The position numbers and the translations under genes are program-made. From the NCBI RefSeq assembly GCF_002742285.1, contig NZ_MDGM01000012.1, forward strand, positions 1,116,001 through 1,180,000: a stretch of 64,000 nucleotides of DNA, given 5' to 3'. Shown piece after piece: positions 19,315 to 27,571 of the stretch (its first letter is position 1; the number at the start of each line of letters is the position of its first letter). The stretch comes from Paramylibacter kogurei. GTDB taxonomy: Bacteria > Pseudomonadota > Alphaproteobacteria > Rhodobacterales > Rhodobacteraceae. Below the pieces are notes generated by a model. It was not told where the DNA came from. It did not search any database and was given only the letters and a program-made list of their open reading frames with translations.

Positions 19315-20427
19315 CTACTTCAAATGGCCCGCTTTGACCATCTGTGAATATAATAAACCTTCGCGCAGGCCCCGATCGGCGATTGTTAGTGTATCGGTGG
19401 ACCAGACCCGTAAAATCGCTTGTAGGATTGCGGCGCCCGACATGATCAAATCCTTGCGGTTGCGCCCGATACAGGGTTCGCATTCGCGCCCCTTGGGGCC
19501 AAGCTGTAAATAACGATCCACTTCGGCATCGACTTGCATCGCGCTCATCGCTTGTCCATCCACCAGATCACGATCATAGCGGGGCAATCGCAAATGCGTG
19601 GATGCGATTGTTGTCACCGTGCCCGATGTGCCGATAATTTGGAAATTTTGCAAAAAATCCTGTTCATTGCTTTCCATTACGGGGCCAAATTGGGCGATGT
19701 ATTCTTCGAAATACCACGACATCATCGCATAACGATCCTTGTCGCCATCCACATCGGAAAATTGATCTCGCAATGTTGTCACACCAAAGGGAACGGAAAT
19801 CCAATCGACAACCTTGACCCCATCAAACGGTGTGCCAGTGCGTGGTTTTTTCAAATTGCTGCGCAACCCCATCATTGCGGCGCGGCGCATCTTTGGTTCC
19901 ACATCGGCCAGATCCAGCCAGACCAATTCGGTCGACCCACCACCAATATCAATCACCAAAACCTGTTCGGTGCCACGGCGCAGATGCGCAGCACAGCCAA
20001 TCGCGGCAAGGCGGGCTTCTTCTTCGGGTTTGATAATTTCAAGACGCAACCCCGTTTGACGAAACACGCGTTTTACAAAATCGCGCCCATTGCTGGCCTG
20101 ACGACAGGATGCCGTCGCAATCAAACGTGCGTTTTGAACATTATGATGGCGTAACTTTTTGGCACAGACATGTAATGCGTCCATCGTGCGGTGGATCGCT
20201 TTGGTCGAAAGCTTGCCTGTTTTTTCCAACCCTGCCCCCAAATAGACAGGTTTGGAAAACGCATCGACAACTTCGAAATGTTCACCACGTGGGTGTGCAA
20301 TTAACATTCTGCAACTGTTCGTGCCCAAATCCAAGGCACCAAATAATTCCGTTTCTTGCGCCACCCCCGCGGTCTGATTCCCAGCATTCGGGAACGCGAT
20401 GACCTTATCAGAGGCGTTTTGTGACAT
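19315..20427 (-). CDS. Ppx/GppA exopolyphosphatase-family phosphatase
   Basis: An ASKHA-fold phosphatase of 370 residues hydrolysing polyphosphate or pppGpp. The phosphate-1 loop is ALDLGTNSCRMLIA, the phosphate-2 motif is VLVIDIGGGSTELVW, and the third is FQIIGTSGTVTTIAS. It lacks the C-terminal HD domain of long Ppx proteins, as is common in alphaproteobacteria. It is first in an operon with rlmE. Which substrate is used cannot be told from sequence. Confidence 0.9.
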   Translation of the reverse strand: MSQNASDKVIAFPNAGNQTAGVAQETELFGALDLGTNSCRMLIAHPRGEHFEVVDAFSKPVYLGAGLEKTGKLSTKAIHRTMDALHVCAKKLRHHNVQNARLIATASCRQASNGRDFVKRVFRQTGLRLEIIKPEEEARLAAIGCAAHLRRGTEQVLVIDIGGGSTELVWLDLADVEPKMRRAAMMGLRSNLKKPRTGTPFDGVKVVDWISVPFGVTTLRDQFSDVDGDKDRYAMMSWYFEEYIAQFGPVMESNEQDFLQNFQIIGTSGTVTTIASTHLRLPRYDRDLVDGQAMSAMQVDAEVDRYLQLGPKGRECEPCIGRNRKDLIMSGAAILQAILRVWSTDTLTIADRGLREGLLYSQMVKAGHLK

Positions 20428-20617
20428 TTTATATCCCTAGGTTACGTAAATGTTACGCGCCAAAGCGCCCCTAATCAAGCAATCATAATGAATGAATCAA
20501 ATATCCTTTATGCAAGATTACCATTTTCGTCGTTTCTTTTAGCAGTGAAGTCGAAAACCGCACCTGTTAAGACTGCATCACCCGCTACAGAAACTAAAAA
20601 CGCAAAAGAGGTTGAAC

Positions 20618-20914
20618 ATGCCATCAGTCACAATCGTATATTGGCGCGATATCCCTGCTCAGGTCATCGTGGGCAAAGGGCGGCGCGGCGCCAAGGTGCA
20701 ATTGCCCGAACGTTTCGAACAGGCGATTGACCGTTGCGCGATGAAAATCGGCGCACAGGATACGGATGCCTATTTGGCGGAATGGCGCAAGGGCGAACCG
20801 TTCGACGTCGAAGGCGATCAAGATCAAGTCGCAAAAGACCAAGCTGAAATGCTGGATAAAGCGTTTGATCAGGAAAAAATAAAAGCGCTGATTGCCAATG
20901 ACGGCTGGGCGTAA
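20618..20914 (+). CDS. PF13769-type ('virulence factor') small protein of the methionine cluster
   Basis: A 98-residue soluble protein: MPSVTIVYWRDIPAQVI, GRRGAKVQLPERFEQAIDR and DAYLAEWRKGEP match the small Pfam family named Virulence_fact (PF13769), by recollection; the name is historical and no virulence role is implied. GAGG lies 7 bases before the ATG. It is the first gene of a run with methylenetetrahydrofolate reductase, the pterin-binding methyltransferase and the activase, so an accessory role in cobalamin-dependent methionine synthesis is likely. Its biochemical activity is unknown. The 190-base upstream gap shows no riboswitch I can recognise. Confidence 0.75.
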   Translation: MPSVTIVYWRDIPAQVIVGKGRRGAKVQLPERFEQAIDRCAMKIGAQDTDAYLAEWRKGEPFDVEGDQDQVAKDQAEMLDKAFDQEKIKALIANDGWA

Positions 20915-20942
20915 ATCGTTTCTTTCAAGGGTGGGTAAGGCC

Positions 20943-21866
20943 ATGTCATTGTTCAATCTCAAACCAAAAATGGTGACGGATTCTGTCAATCCAAATGTGG
21001 AATCATTTCTGCAAGGCTACTCGATTGAGGTCATGCCGCGCACCGCCGCCAAGGTGGAGGATTTTCGCGCCCTGCTCCCATCTGGTACGCGCGTTTACAT
21101 CGCTCATATTGATGGCACCCCGATTGATGACATGGTGGAAACCGCCAAACGTATTACCGATGAGGGTTACGATGTTATGCCCCATTTTCCTGCGCGTATC
21201 ATCAAGGATCGCGCAACGCTGGAAAACTGGATTTCGCGCTATGCGAATGAGGCTGGTGTAAAACAGGCGCTATTGCTCGCGGGTGGTTTGGACGCACCAC
21301 AGGGCGATTTTGAAACATCCATGCAATTGCTGGAAACAGGTCTGTTTGATCGTGCAGGTTTCACCAATTTGCACGTTGCAGGCCACCCAGAGGGCAACCG
21401 CGATATTGATCCCGATGGCACACGCAAAAACGTTGATGCGGCATTGTCTTGGAAACAGGAATTTTCCAAACGCACCCATGCGAAAATGGCCATCGCCACA
21501 CAATTTTGTTTTGAAAGCGAACCGGTGATTGAATGGGCCAACAACCTTGTCGCCCAAGGCATTGATATTCCTGTTCATATCGGCATTGCGGGTCCTGCGA
21601 AATTGCAAACAATGGTGAAATTCGCCATTGCCTGTGGCGTGGGGCCAAGCCTGCGTGTATTGCAACGCCGCGCCAAGGATGTGACCAAATTGATGTTACC
21701 GTTTGAACCCAACGACATCATCACCGAATTGGCCGATCACAAGGCCGCAAACCCAGATTTCAACATTGCACAGGTGCATTTTTTCCCGCTTGGCGGGATT
21801 AAAACGAATGCAACTTGGGCCATGACCCACGGCGGCGCATCAGGCGTTCCCGCCGTTCAATCCTAA
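20943..21866 (+). CDS. Methylenetetrahydrofolate reductase family protein
   Basis: A 307-residue FAD-dependent TIM-barrel enzyme predicted to reduce 5,10-methylene-THF to 5-methyl-THF, the methyl source for the next gene product. Family segments are YSIEVMPRTAAKVEDF, IAHIDGTPIDDMVETAKRI, MPHFPARIIKD, ALLLAGGLDAPQGDF and VAGHPEGNRDI, with ATQFCFESEPVIEW later. It differs from E. coli MetF and resembles the form found in cobalamin methyltransferase clusters. Start at 20943 chosen over 20892, which overlaps the upstream gene. It lacks the Arg-rich tail of its neighbours. Confidence 0.88.
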   Translation: MSLFNLKPKMVTDSVNPNVESFLQGYSIEVMPRTAAKVEDFRALLPSGTRVYIAHIDGTPIDDMVETAKRITDEGYDVMPHFPARIIKDRATLENWISRYANEAGVKQALLLAGGLDAPQGDFETSMQLLETGLFDRAGFTNLHVAGHPEGNRDIDPDGTRKNVDAALSWKQEFSKRTHAKMAIATQFCFESEPVIEWANNLVAQGIDIPVHIGIAGPAKLQTMVKFAIACGVGPSLRVLQRRAKDVTKLMLPFEPNDIITELADHKAANPDFNIAQVHFFPLGGIKTNATWAMTHGGASGVPAVQS

Positions 21867-21876
21867 AGGAATTTAC

Positions 21877-22959
21877 ATGACACGCACTATTGTCGAGAGC
21901 AAAACCAGAACTTCAATTATCGGTTTTGATCAACCGTTTTGTGTGATTGGCGAACGGATCAACCCTACGGGGCGCAAAATTTTGAACGCCGAACTCGAAG
22001 CAGGCGATTTTTCATCCGTGGAACGCGATGCGATTGCACAAACAATGGCGGGTGCTGGGATTTTGGATGTAAATTCGGGTGCCGTGTTCAGCAATAAAAT
22101 GGCCGAAGACGTGCGTTATGCCGATAACAACTTTGTCGAACCACCGCTCATGCGCCAACTGGTGGAATTGGTTCAAAACACCGTGGATACCCCGATTTGT
22201 ATCGACAGCTCGGTTCCCGCCGCACTTGAAGCAGGACTAGAGGCATGCAATGGCCGCCCTTTGGTGAATTCCGTGACGGGGGAGCTGGAAAATCTGGAAA
22301 AGGTTTTGCCATTGGTGAAAAAATACAACGTTCCCGTTGTGGCCATTTCCAACGATGAAACAGGTATTTCAGAGGACCCAGAGGTCCGCTTTGCTGTCGC
22401 GAAAAAAATCGTAGAACACGCCGCCGATTATGGCATCCCTGCCCATGACATCGTGGTTGATCCGCTGGTCATGCCAATTGGCGCGATGGGGTCTGCGGGC
22501 AATCAGGTTTTCGCATTGGTGCGAAAATTGCGTGAAGAATTGGGTGTGAACACGACCTGTGGTGCATCGAACATTTCATTCGGCCTGCCAAACCGCCACG
22601 GCGTGAATAACGCGTTTTTGCCAATGGCGATGACCGCAGGCATGACATCGGCGATCATGAACCCCGTTCAAATCCCGGTTGGCCCGAAAAAAATCCAAGC
22701 AAAATTGGATGAACTCGCCGCCGCTGGCATTATCGTACCCGATGATATCGATCCAGAAATGCTCGCAAAACTTACCGGTATGGGTTCAACCAAATATACT
22801 CCTGGCAAAGAAATGGAAGCCATCCGTGCCGCCAATTTCCTGATCGACCAAGACGCCAATGGTGCCGAATGGATCAAGTTTAACAAAATTGACACTGGCG
22901 GCGCCCCCGAAGCAGGCGCACGTGGTCGTCGTGCAGGCCGCGGCCGTCGTCGGGGTTAA
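21877..22959 (+). CDS. Methyltetrahydrofolate:corrinoid methyltransferase (pterin-binding module of split MetH)
   Basis: A 360-residue TIM-barrel pterin-binding protein that would move the methyl group of 5-methyl-THF to cobalamin on the corrinoid protein encoded at 49979-50680. Family marks are FCVIGERINPTGRKILNAEL, GAGILDVNSGAVF, PICIDSSVPAALEAGL, and CGASNISFGLPNRHGVNNAF. It corresponds to the second domain of MetH. The last 15 residues (AGARGRRAGRGRRRG) are Arg/Gly-rich and lie outside the barrel; similar tails end the activase and the homocysteine methyltransferase. It starts 10 bases after the reductase gene and is followed by a terminator. Confidence 0.92.
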   Translation: MTRTIVESKTRTSIIGFDQPFCVIGERINPTGRKILNAELEAGDFSSVERDAIAQTMAGAGILDVNSGAVFSNKMAEDVRYADNNFVEPPLMRQLVELVQNTVDTPICIDSSVPAALEAGLEACNGRPLVNSVTGELENLEKVLPLVKKYNVPVVAISNDETGISEDPEVRFAVAKKIVEHAADYGIPAHDIVVDPLVMPIGAMGSAGNQVFALVRKLREELGVNTTCGASNISFGLPNRHGVNNAFLPMAMTAGMTSAIMNPVQIPVGPKKIQAKLDELAAAGIIVPDDIDPEMLAKLTGMGSTKYTPGKEMEAIRAANFLIDQDANGAEWIKFNKIDTGGAPEAGARGRRAGRGRRRG

Positions 22960-22983
22960 CACCCGATTGAATACGAAATTGTT

Positions 22984-23016
22984 AAAACCGGCGCTTGCAT
23001 CAGGCGCCGGTTTTTT
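22984..23016 (+). terminator. Rho-independent terminator after the pterin-binding methyltransferase
   Basis: A 9-bp perfect stem AACCGGCGC/GCGCCGGTT with a 9-base loop runs into TTTTTT, 25 bases after the stop. It separates the first three genes of the methionine run from the VOC and activase genes. Confidence 0.93.
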
Positions 23017-23112
23017 ATTGGCGTATATCATATCGAAACAATCTGTTTATCTGGTTTTTATTGAACGGTACGTCTTTGGATGTATGGATCATGTGAACAA
23101 AGGAGTTTTCAC

Positions 23113-23601
23113 ATGGCAGATACCTATCAAATTCCCGCCAAAACCACAGTTGGCCACGTTCACCTAAAGGTTGCCAATATTGACCGCGCGCTAGCGTTTT
23201 ATCAAAACTTGCTTGGCTTTGAAATTACAACGCGCCTCGGTGATGACGCGGTATTTTTATCGGCTGGCGGGTATCACCACCACATCGCATTGAACACATG
23301 GTTCAGCCGCGATCAACCCGCCGCGCCCAAACGTTCGGCAGGCTTATTTCATTTGGCTCTTCTTTATCCAACACGCAAAGATTTGGCGCAAATTTTAAAA
23401 CGATTGTTGGATCATGGATATCAATTGGATGGCGTATCCGATCACGGTGTATCAGAGGCATTATACCTGCGCGATCCCGATGAAAACGGTGTTGAACTAT
23501 ACTGGGATCGACCACGCAATGAATGGCCACGTGACGGCGATGGGCAATTGCAAATGGTCACCGAACGGCTTGATCTGGATGCGCTTTTGGCATTGGCCTA
23601 G
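23113..23601 (+). CDS. VOC-family (glyoxalase/catechol dioxygenase-like) protein
   Basis: A 162-residue vicinal-oxygen-chelate fold protein: TVGHVHLKVANIDRALAFYQ, then GGYHHHIALNTW and LYLRDPDENGVELYWDRP, a pattern close to CatE/YfiE-type ring-cleaving or glyoxalase-like enzymes. Metal ligands would be the His of GHVHLKV, the His of FHLALLY and the Glu of GVELYWD. AAAGGAG lies 7 bases upstream. It sits between the methyltransferase and activase genes but has its own terminator-flanked unit, so it may be unrelated to methionine synthesis. Substrate unknown. Confidence 0.83.
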   Translation: MADTYQIPAKTTVGHVHLKVANIDRALAFYQNLLGFEITTRLGDDAVFLSAGGYHHHIALNTWFSRDQPAAPKRSAGLFHLALLYPTRKDLAQILKRLLDHGYQLDGVSDHGVSEALYLRDPDENGVELYWDRPRNEWPRDGDGQLQMVTERLDLDALLALA

Positions 23602-23637
23602 GTGAAATATGTCACTGTGGCGAATATAGACATCAAA

Positions 23638-23663
23638 ACGGCGCAAGCGATGCATTGCGCCGT
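23638..23663 (+). terminator. Hairpin after the VOC gene, terminator-like
   Basis: ACGGCGCAA/TTGCGCCGT form a perfect 9-bp stem with an 8-base loop, 36 bases after the VOC stop. The T-tract that follows is poor (CTTGCC), so termination may be partial, or the hairpin may act in the activase leader, which starts at 23721. Confidence 0.55.
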
Positions 23664-23720
23664 CTTGCCTGTGGTCAAATAGCAGCCTAGAAGGTTTGCA
23701 ATGAACACAAAGGCAGCCCC

Positions 23721-25766
23721 ATGAGCGACGATAAAAACCCACTGGTTATTTTCACCCCATCAGGCAAACGCGGCAATTTCCCCGTTGGGACACCAATCCT
23801 CACGGCGGCGCGCCAATTGGGGGTTGATCTGGATTCTGTTTGTGGCGGGCGTGGGATTTGTTCCAAATGTCAAATCACACCATCATATGGTGAATTTTCT
23901 AAACATGGTCTCACAGTTGCCCCCGACGCATTATCCGAATGGAACAGCGTCGAGGAACGTTACAAATCTAAACGCGGCATGATTGATGGGCGGCGATTGG
24001 GATGTCAGGCGACGGTTCAAGGCAACATCGTGGTCGATGTCCCCCCCGAAAGTCAGGTGCACAAACAGGTTGTGCGCAAACGCGCCGAAGCACGCGACAT
24101 TATCGTCAATCCATCGACAAAATTGTTTTACGTCGAGGTGGAACAACCCGACATGCATGAACCATCGGGTGATTTGGAACGCCTTGTCGCGGCGTTGCGC
24201 AAGGATTGGGATTTACCCGAATTAGAAGCCGATTTTTCAATCTATGCCACGCTGCAATCCGCCCTGCGCAAAGGTGACTGGAAGGTTACATGTGCCGTGC
24301 ATTTGGGTGATGATTACGTCAGCCCACGCATTGTTCAGGTTTGGTCGGGATATTACGACGGTTCCGTTTACGGCATGGCCGTTGATCTGGGTTCCACCAC
24401 CATTGCCGCGCATCTGTGCGATTTACAAACCGGCGAAGTGGTTGCCAGCAACGGCATCATGAATCCCCAAATCCGCTTTGGCGAAGATTTGATGAGCCGC
24501 GTTTCATATTCCATGATGAACGAAGGTGGCGCGGTTGAAATGACCCGTGCGGTGCGCGAAGGCATGAACGCCCTGTTCACCCAAATCGCGGCAGAGGCTG
24601 AAATCGACCCTGCCTTGATATTGGATGCGGTATTTGTATGTAACCCTGTGATGCACCATCTGTTTTTGGGCATTGATCCGTTCGAACTGGGACAAGCGCC
24701 CTTTGCGCTCGCCACATCGGATGCGGTATCAACACGCGCGAAAAACCTCGATCTGAAAATCCATCCTGCGGCGCGGATTTATATTCTGCCCTGTATTGCG
24801 GGGCACGTCGGGGCGGATGCCGCGGCCGTGGCATTATCGGAATCGCCCAATACATCGGATGATCTGGTGTTGGTTGTGGATGTGGGTACGAATGCGGAGA
24901 TTTTACTGGGTGATAAAACCCGTGTTCTGGCCTGTTCATCCCCCACTGGCCCCGCATTTGAAGGCGCGCAAATTTCCAGCGGCCAACGCGCCGCACCTGG
25001 TGCGATTGAACGCGTCGAAATTGATCCCATTACCAAAGAACCGCGTTTTCGCGTGATCGGATCCGATATTTGGTCGGATGAAGACGGTTTTGATACCGCA
25101 ATTCTATCATCAGGTATCACGGGGATTTGCGGATCGGGCATCATTGAAATGGTTGCAGAAATGCGCATCGCTGGCATTGTCGATCAGGCAGGTTTGATCG
25201 GCTCCCCCGAACAAACCGGCACCGATCGCTGTTTCCAAGATGGGCGCACATATTCATATCGCGTCTTTGACGGCACGGCGGATGGCGGCCCGCTGATTAC
25301 GGTGACAAACCGCGACATTCGCGAAATTCAAATGGCCAAGGCGGCACTTTATTCTGGTGCACGTCTGTTGATGGATAAATTTGAGGTTAATCAAGTGGAT
25401 CGCATCGTGTTGGCAGGTGCATTTGGTGCGCATATCAGCCCCAAACACGCCATGGTATTGGGTATGATCCCAGATTGTGAAATTGCCAAGGTGACATCTG
25501 CTGGCAACGCAGCGGGCACTGGTGCACGCATTGCGCTGCTCAACACCGATGCGCGACGTGATATTGAATCTGTGGTGCGCAATATTCACAAAATCGAAAC
25601 CGCAATCGAACCGCGTTTCCAAGAACATTTTGTTAATGCATCCGCCATCCCCAATAGTGTCGAACCCTTCCCGATCTTGGCCGAAGTGGTGACATTGCCA
25701 GATGTAAACTTCAACGCAGGTAGTGGTGATACAGGTGGTGGACGCCGCCGTCGTCGGCGCGGCTAG
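23721..25766 (+). CDS. RACo-like ASKHA reductive activator of corrinoid protein, with 2Fe-2S domain
   Basis: A 681-residue protein expected to bring oxidised cob(II)alamin back to cob(I)alamin using ATP. The N-terminal ferredoxin-like domain has cysteines C41, C47, C50 and C95 in the plant-type 2Fe-2S spacing. A linker/middle domain follows, and from about residue 215 the ASKHA domain (DUF4445-type) with VDLGSTTIAAHLCDL and LVVDVGTNAEILLG. It replaces the SAM-dependent activation domain of MetH. The C-terminal GGGRRRRRRG tail is shared in kind with its methyltransferase partners. RACo and RamA proteins are the closest described analogues; the target protein is inferred. Confidence 0.9.
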   Translation: MSDDKNPLVIFTPSGKRGNFPVGTPILTAARQLGVDLDSVCGGRGICSKCQITPSYGEFSKHGLTVAPDALSEWNSVEERYKSKRGMIDGRRLGCQATVQGNIVVDVPPESQVHKQVVRKRAEARDIIVNPSTKLFYVEVEQPDMHEPSGDLERLVAALRKDWDLPELEADFSIYATLQSALRKGDWKVTCAVHLGDDYVSPRIVQVWSGYYDGSVYGMAVDLGSTTIAAHLCDLQTGEVVASNGIMNPQIRFGEDLMSRVSYSMMNEGGAVEMTRAVREGMNALFTQIAAEAEIDPALILDAVFVCNPVMHHLFLGIDPFELGQAPFALATSDAVSTRAKNLDLKIHPAARIYILPCIAGHVGADAAAVALSESPNTSDDLVLVVDVGTNAEILLGDKTRVLACSSPTGPAFEGAQISSGQRAAPGAIERVEIDPITKEPRFRVIGSDIWSDEDGFDTAILSSGITGICGSGIIEMVAEMRIAGIVDQAGLIGSPEQTGTDRCFQDGRTYSYRVFDGTADGGPLITVTNRDIREIQMAKAALYSGARLLMDKFEVNQVDRIVLAGAFGAHISPKHAMVLGMIPDCEIAKVTSAGNAAGTGARIALLNTDARRDIESVVRNIHKIETAIEPRFQEHFVNASAIPNSVEPFPILAEVVTLPDVNFNAGSGDTGGGRRRRRRG

Positions 25767-26420
25767 CTATTGAGAGACTTCCGGCGTGGTTTCGACGATA
25801 TTTAAAACCCCCAACGATTCAAACCCGCCCAGCACCGCATCCACCGCAACCGTGGCCAAAACCAGCCCCATTACGCGGCTAATCACACTGGCCCCTGTTG
25901 CGCCCAGAAATTTCTGGCTGCGGGTGGCGAACAACAAAACGATCAACGTAATGGCCAGAACGAGGATTAACAAACCTGCCGTAACCAATTGATCTGAAAT
26001 TGGATTTTCATGGTTGTCAGTCAAGATGACCACCGCCAACATCGCCCCGGGTGATGCAATGGATGGCATCGCCAATGGAAACACCGCCCCCGCCAGATGA
26101 TCACGTTCGGCCTCTTCAATTTCGCGCATGGGTTTGGATTCACCAAAAATCATCGTCATGGCAAACATGAACAACACTATCCCACCCGCAATTTGAAACG
26201 AACCAAGCCGCAGCCCCAAAGATTCCAGCACCAATTGCCCACCAATCAAGAACAACAGCAACACAGCGGTCGCCACGACAACCGCGCGGATCGCAAATCG
26301 ACGATGCAAGGCACTGGGCACACCCATGGTGGCAAATAAAAATACAGGGATTGAACCAATCGGGTCGATCACCACCAAAAGCGTGATAAATTCGCGTAAA
26401 ATATTTGACCAATCCATCAT
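25767..26420 (-). CDS. MarC-family integral membrane protein
   Basis: A 217-residue protein with about six hydrophobic helices. The start region FITLLVVIDPIGSIPVFLFAT and the later FPLAMPSIASPGAMLAVVIL and LGATGASVISRVMGLVLATVA are typical of MarC/YhcE proteins. Despite the name (multiple antibiotic resistance), no transport function is firmly known for the family. Several starts are clustered (26426 TTG to 26417 ATG); I use 26420. It abuts the activase gene tail-to-tail. Two overlapping palindromes lie 74-93 bases upstream. Confidence 0.88.
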   Translation of the reverse strand: MMDWSNILREFITLLVVIDPIGSIPVFLFATMGVPSALHRRFAIRAVVVATAVLLLFLIGGQLVLESLGLRLGSFQIAGGIVLFMFAMTMIFGESKPMREIEEAERDHLAGAVFPLAMPSIASPGAMLAVVILTDNHENPISDQLVTAGLLILVLAITLIVLLFATRSQKFLGATGASVISRVMGLVLATVAVDAVLGGFESLGVLNIVETTPEVSQ

Positions 26421-26493
26421 CACCAATCCATGAAAAAAATAAACGTAGATATCCCCGTTTGATAGCGCACTATCACAGTGTTCTTACCAATGC

Positions 26494-26513
26494 CAATGTG
26501 CCACATTGTGGCA
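26494..26513. promoter_or_regulatory. Two overlapping perfect palindromes upstream of marC-like gene
   Basis: CAATGTG-C-CACATTG (26494-26508) and TGCCACA-T-TGTGGCA (26499-26513) are both perfect 7-1-7 palindromes and share ten bases. They lie in the 153-base gap between the marC-like start and the tRNA-Gly gene. This could be an operator with two registers; the binder is unknown. Confidence 0.4.
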
Positions 26514-26573
26514 TCACTGATTTTTGACAATCGCCATTGCAGAGCAGGAAAACTCAGATTATGAAAGCGCGAC

Positions 26574-26647
26574 GCGGGTATGGTGAAAAGGTATCACGAA
26601 AGCTTCCCAAGCTTCAGTTACGGGTTCGATTCCCGTTACCCGCTCCA
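26574..26647 (+). tRNA. tRNA-Gly (anticodon CCC)
   Basis: A complete 74-base cloverleaf including an encoded CCA: acceptor GCGGGTA/TACCCGC, D-stem GTGA/TCAC, anticodon loop TTCCCAA with anticodon CCC, T-arm ACGGG-TTCGATT-CCCGT. The first anticodon-stem pair (AAAGC/GCTTC) is an A-C mismatch, so this stem has four standard pairs. Confidence 0.95.
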
Positions 26648-26675
26648 GCAAATCAATGTTGTGATTAAACCAGAA

Positions 26676-26699
26676 ATTGTAAACGACCAAATTTACAAT
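26676..26699. repeat. Perfect 8-8-8 inverted repeat after tRNA-Gly
   Basis: ATTGTAAA-N8-TTTACAAT, perfect, 29 bases after the tRNA 3' end and 117 bases before the next gene. No T-tract follows, so it reads more like a protein site than a terminator. The remaining part of this 168-base gap shows nothing else. Confidence 0.4.
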
Positions 26700-26815
26700 A
26701 GATCCGCTTACTATCCATACACGGACGTTTTCATTAGCCGGTTCAATTTAACAGGATATCAAACGTCAAAATCAGAAATGTTGCTCTGATCCACTTTCTA
26801 CCTTAAGCTGATTAC

Positions 26816-27571
26816 ATGCAAGACAGCCCGCCAGATACCCCAAAGGCCGCGACGCCAGAGGCGCAATCGTTTATGCGCATTCGTCGTGCTGTGGGATATT
26901 TGGGGCTGGCATTTCCATTTGTTTTGGTGATTGGCGGCTTGATGCTTTCGATGGATGATCGGGTACTACCGACATTATCCGATTATTTTTTCACCCCCAT
27001 GCGTGACGTTTTTACCGGTGGGTTAATCGCCATTGGGTTCTTTTTGATTACCTATAAGGGATACGAGGAACCATACGGGTTTTGGTCGGACAAGAACCTG
27101 ACATTCATGGCAGGGATGCTGGCGATATGTGTTGCGTTTTTTCCGTTTCGCGCCTGCGTCGGGAACACGATATGCACCCTGCCCCAGCAATGGTTTCAGT
27201 TTGATGTCAGTCAATATATCCATTACGGCGCCGCGGTTGGATTTTTTGCCATCCTTGCGCGCTTGTGTCTGGTGAATTTTCGCATGGTCAATCATGGCGT
27301 AAAAACCAATAGCAAATCTGGGCGCGATCGGATTTATTTTTTGGCTGGGCGCTCGATTGTGGGCGCGTTGATTGCACTACTATCGCTTTATGTTTTGGAT
27401 CGGCTGTTTGGCGGTGTGCTTGATTTTGCCTATCGCGTATCGCTGGTATTGATCCTTGAATCGATCTGCATCTGGGCCTTTGCCATTGCGTGGCTAGTCA
27501 AAGGGCGCGCCGATAATACAAAAATCATTGGCGCACCGATGAAAGCGATTTTAAAGCTGCCAGAGAGTTAG
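26816..27571 (+). CDS. Uncharacterised six-helix membrane protein
   Basis: A 251-residue inner-membrane protein I do not recognise. A polar N-terminus of about 25 residues is followed by roughly six hydrophobic segments, for example [37 protein letters not shown] and [16 protein letters not shown]. Two cysteines in a non-helix segment ([13 protein letters not shown]) could form a periplasmic disulfide. The 3' end overlaps the pgi stop by four bases tail-to-tail. Nothing in the neighbourhood indicates a role. Confidence 0.75.
   Translation: MQDSPPDTPKAATPEAQSFMRIRRAVGYLGLAFPFVLVIGGLMLSMDDRVLPTLSDYFFTPMRDVFTGGLIAIGFFLITYKGYEEPYGFWSDKNLTFMAGMLAICVAFFPFRACVGNTICTLPQQWFQFDVSQYIHYGAAVGFFAILARLCLVNFRMVNHGVKTNSKSGRDRIYFLAGRSIVGALIALLSLYVLDRLFGGVLDFAYRVSLVLILESICIWAFAIAWLVKGRADNTKIIGAPMKAILKLPES

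Noticed and set aside
20428..20617. Possible SAM or cobalamin riboswitch before the methionine run
   Set aside because: I looked for the SAM-II, SAM/SAH and B12-box patterns and saw none in the 190 bases. Direct repeats of GTTACG near 20440-20455 are more likely part of the ppx/gppA control region.
20488..20730. Plus-strand open frame overlapping the PF13769 gene
   Set aside because: Composition is unlike a gene, it overlaps the well-supported frame starting at 20618, and lacks a Shine-Dalgarno.
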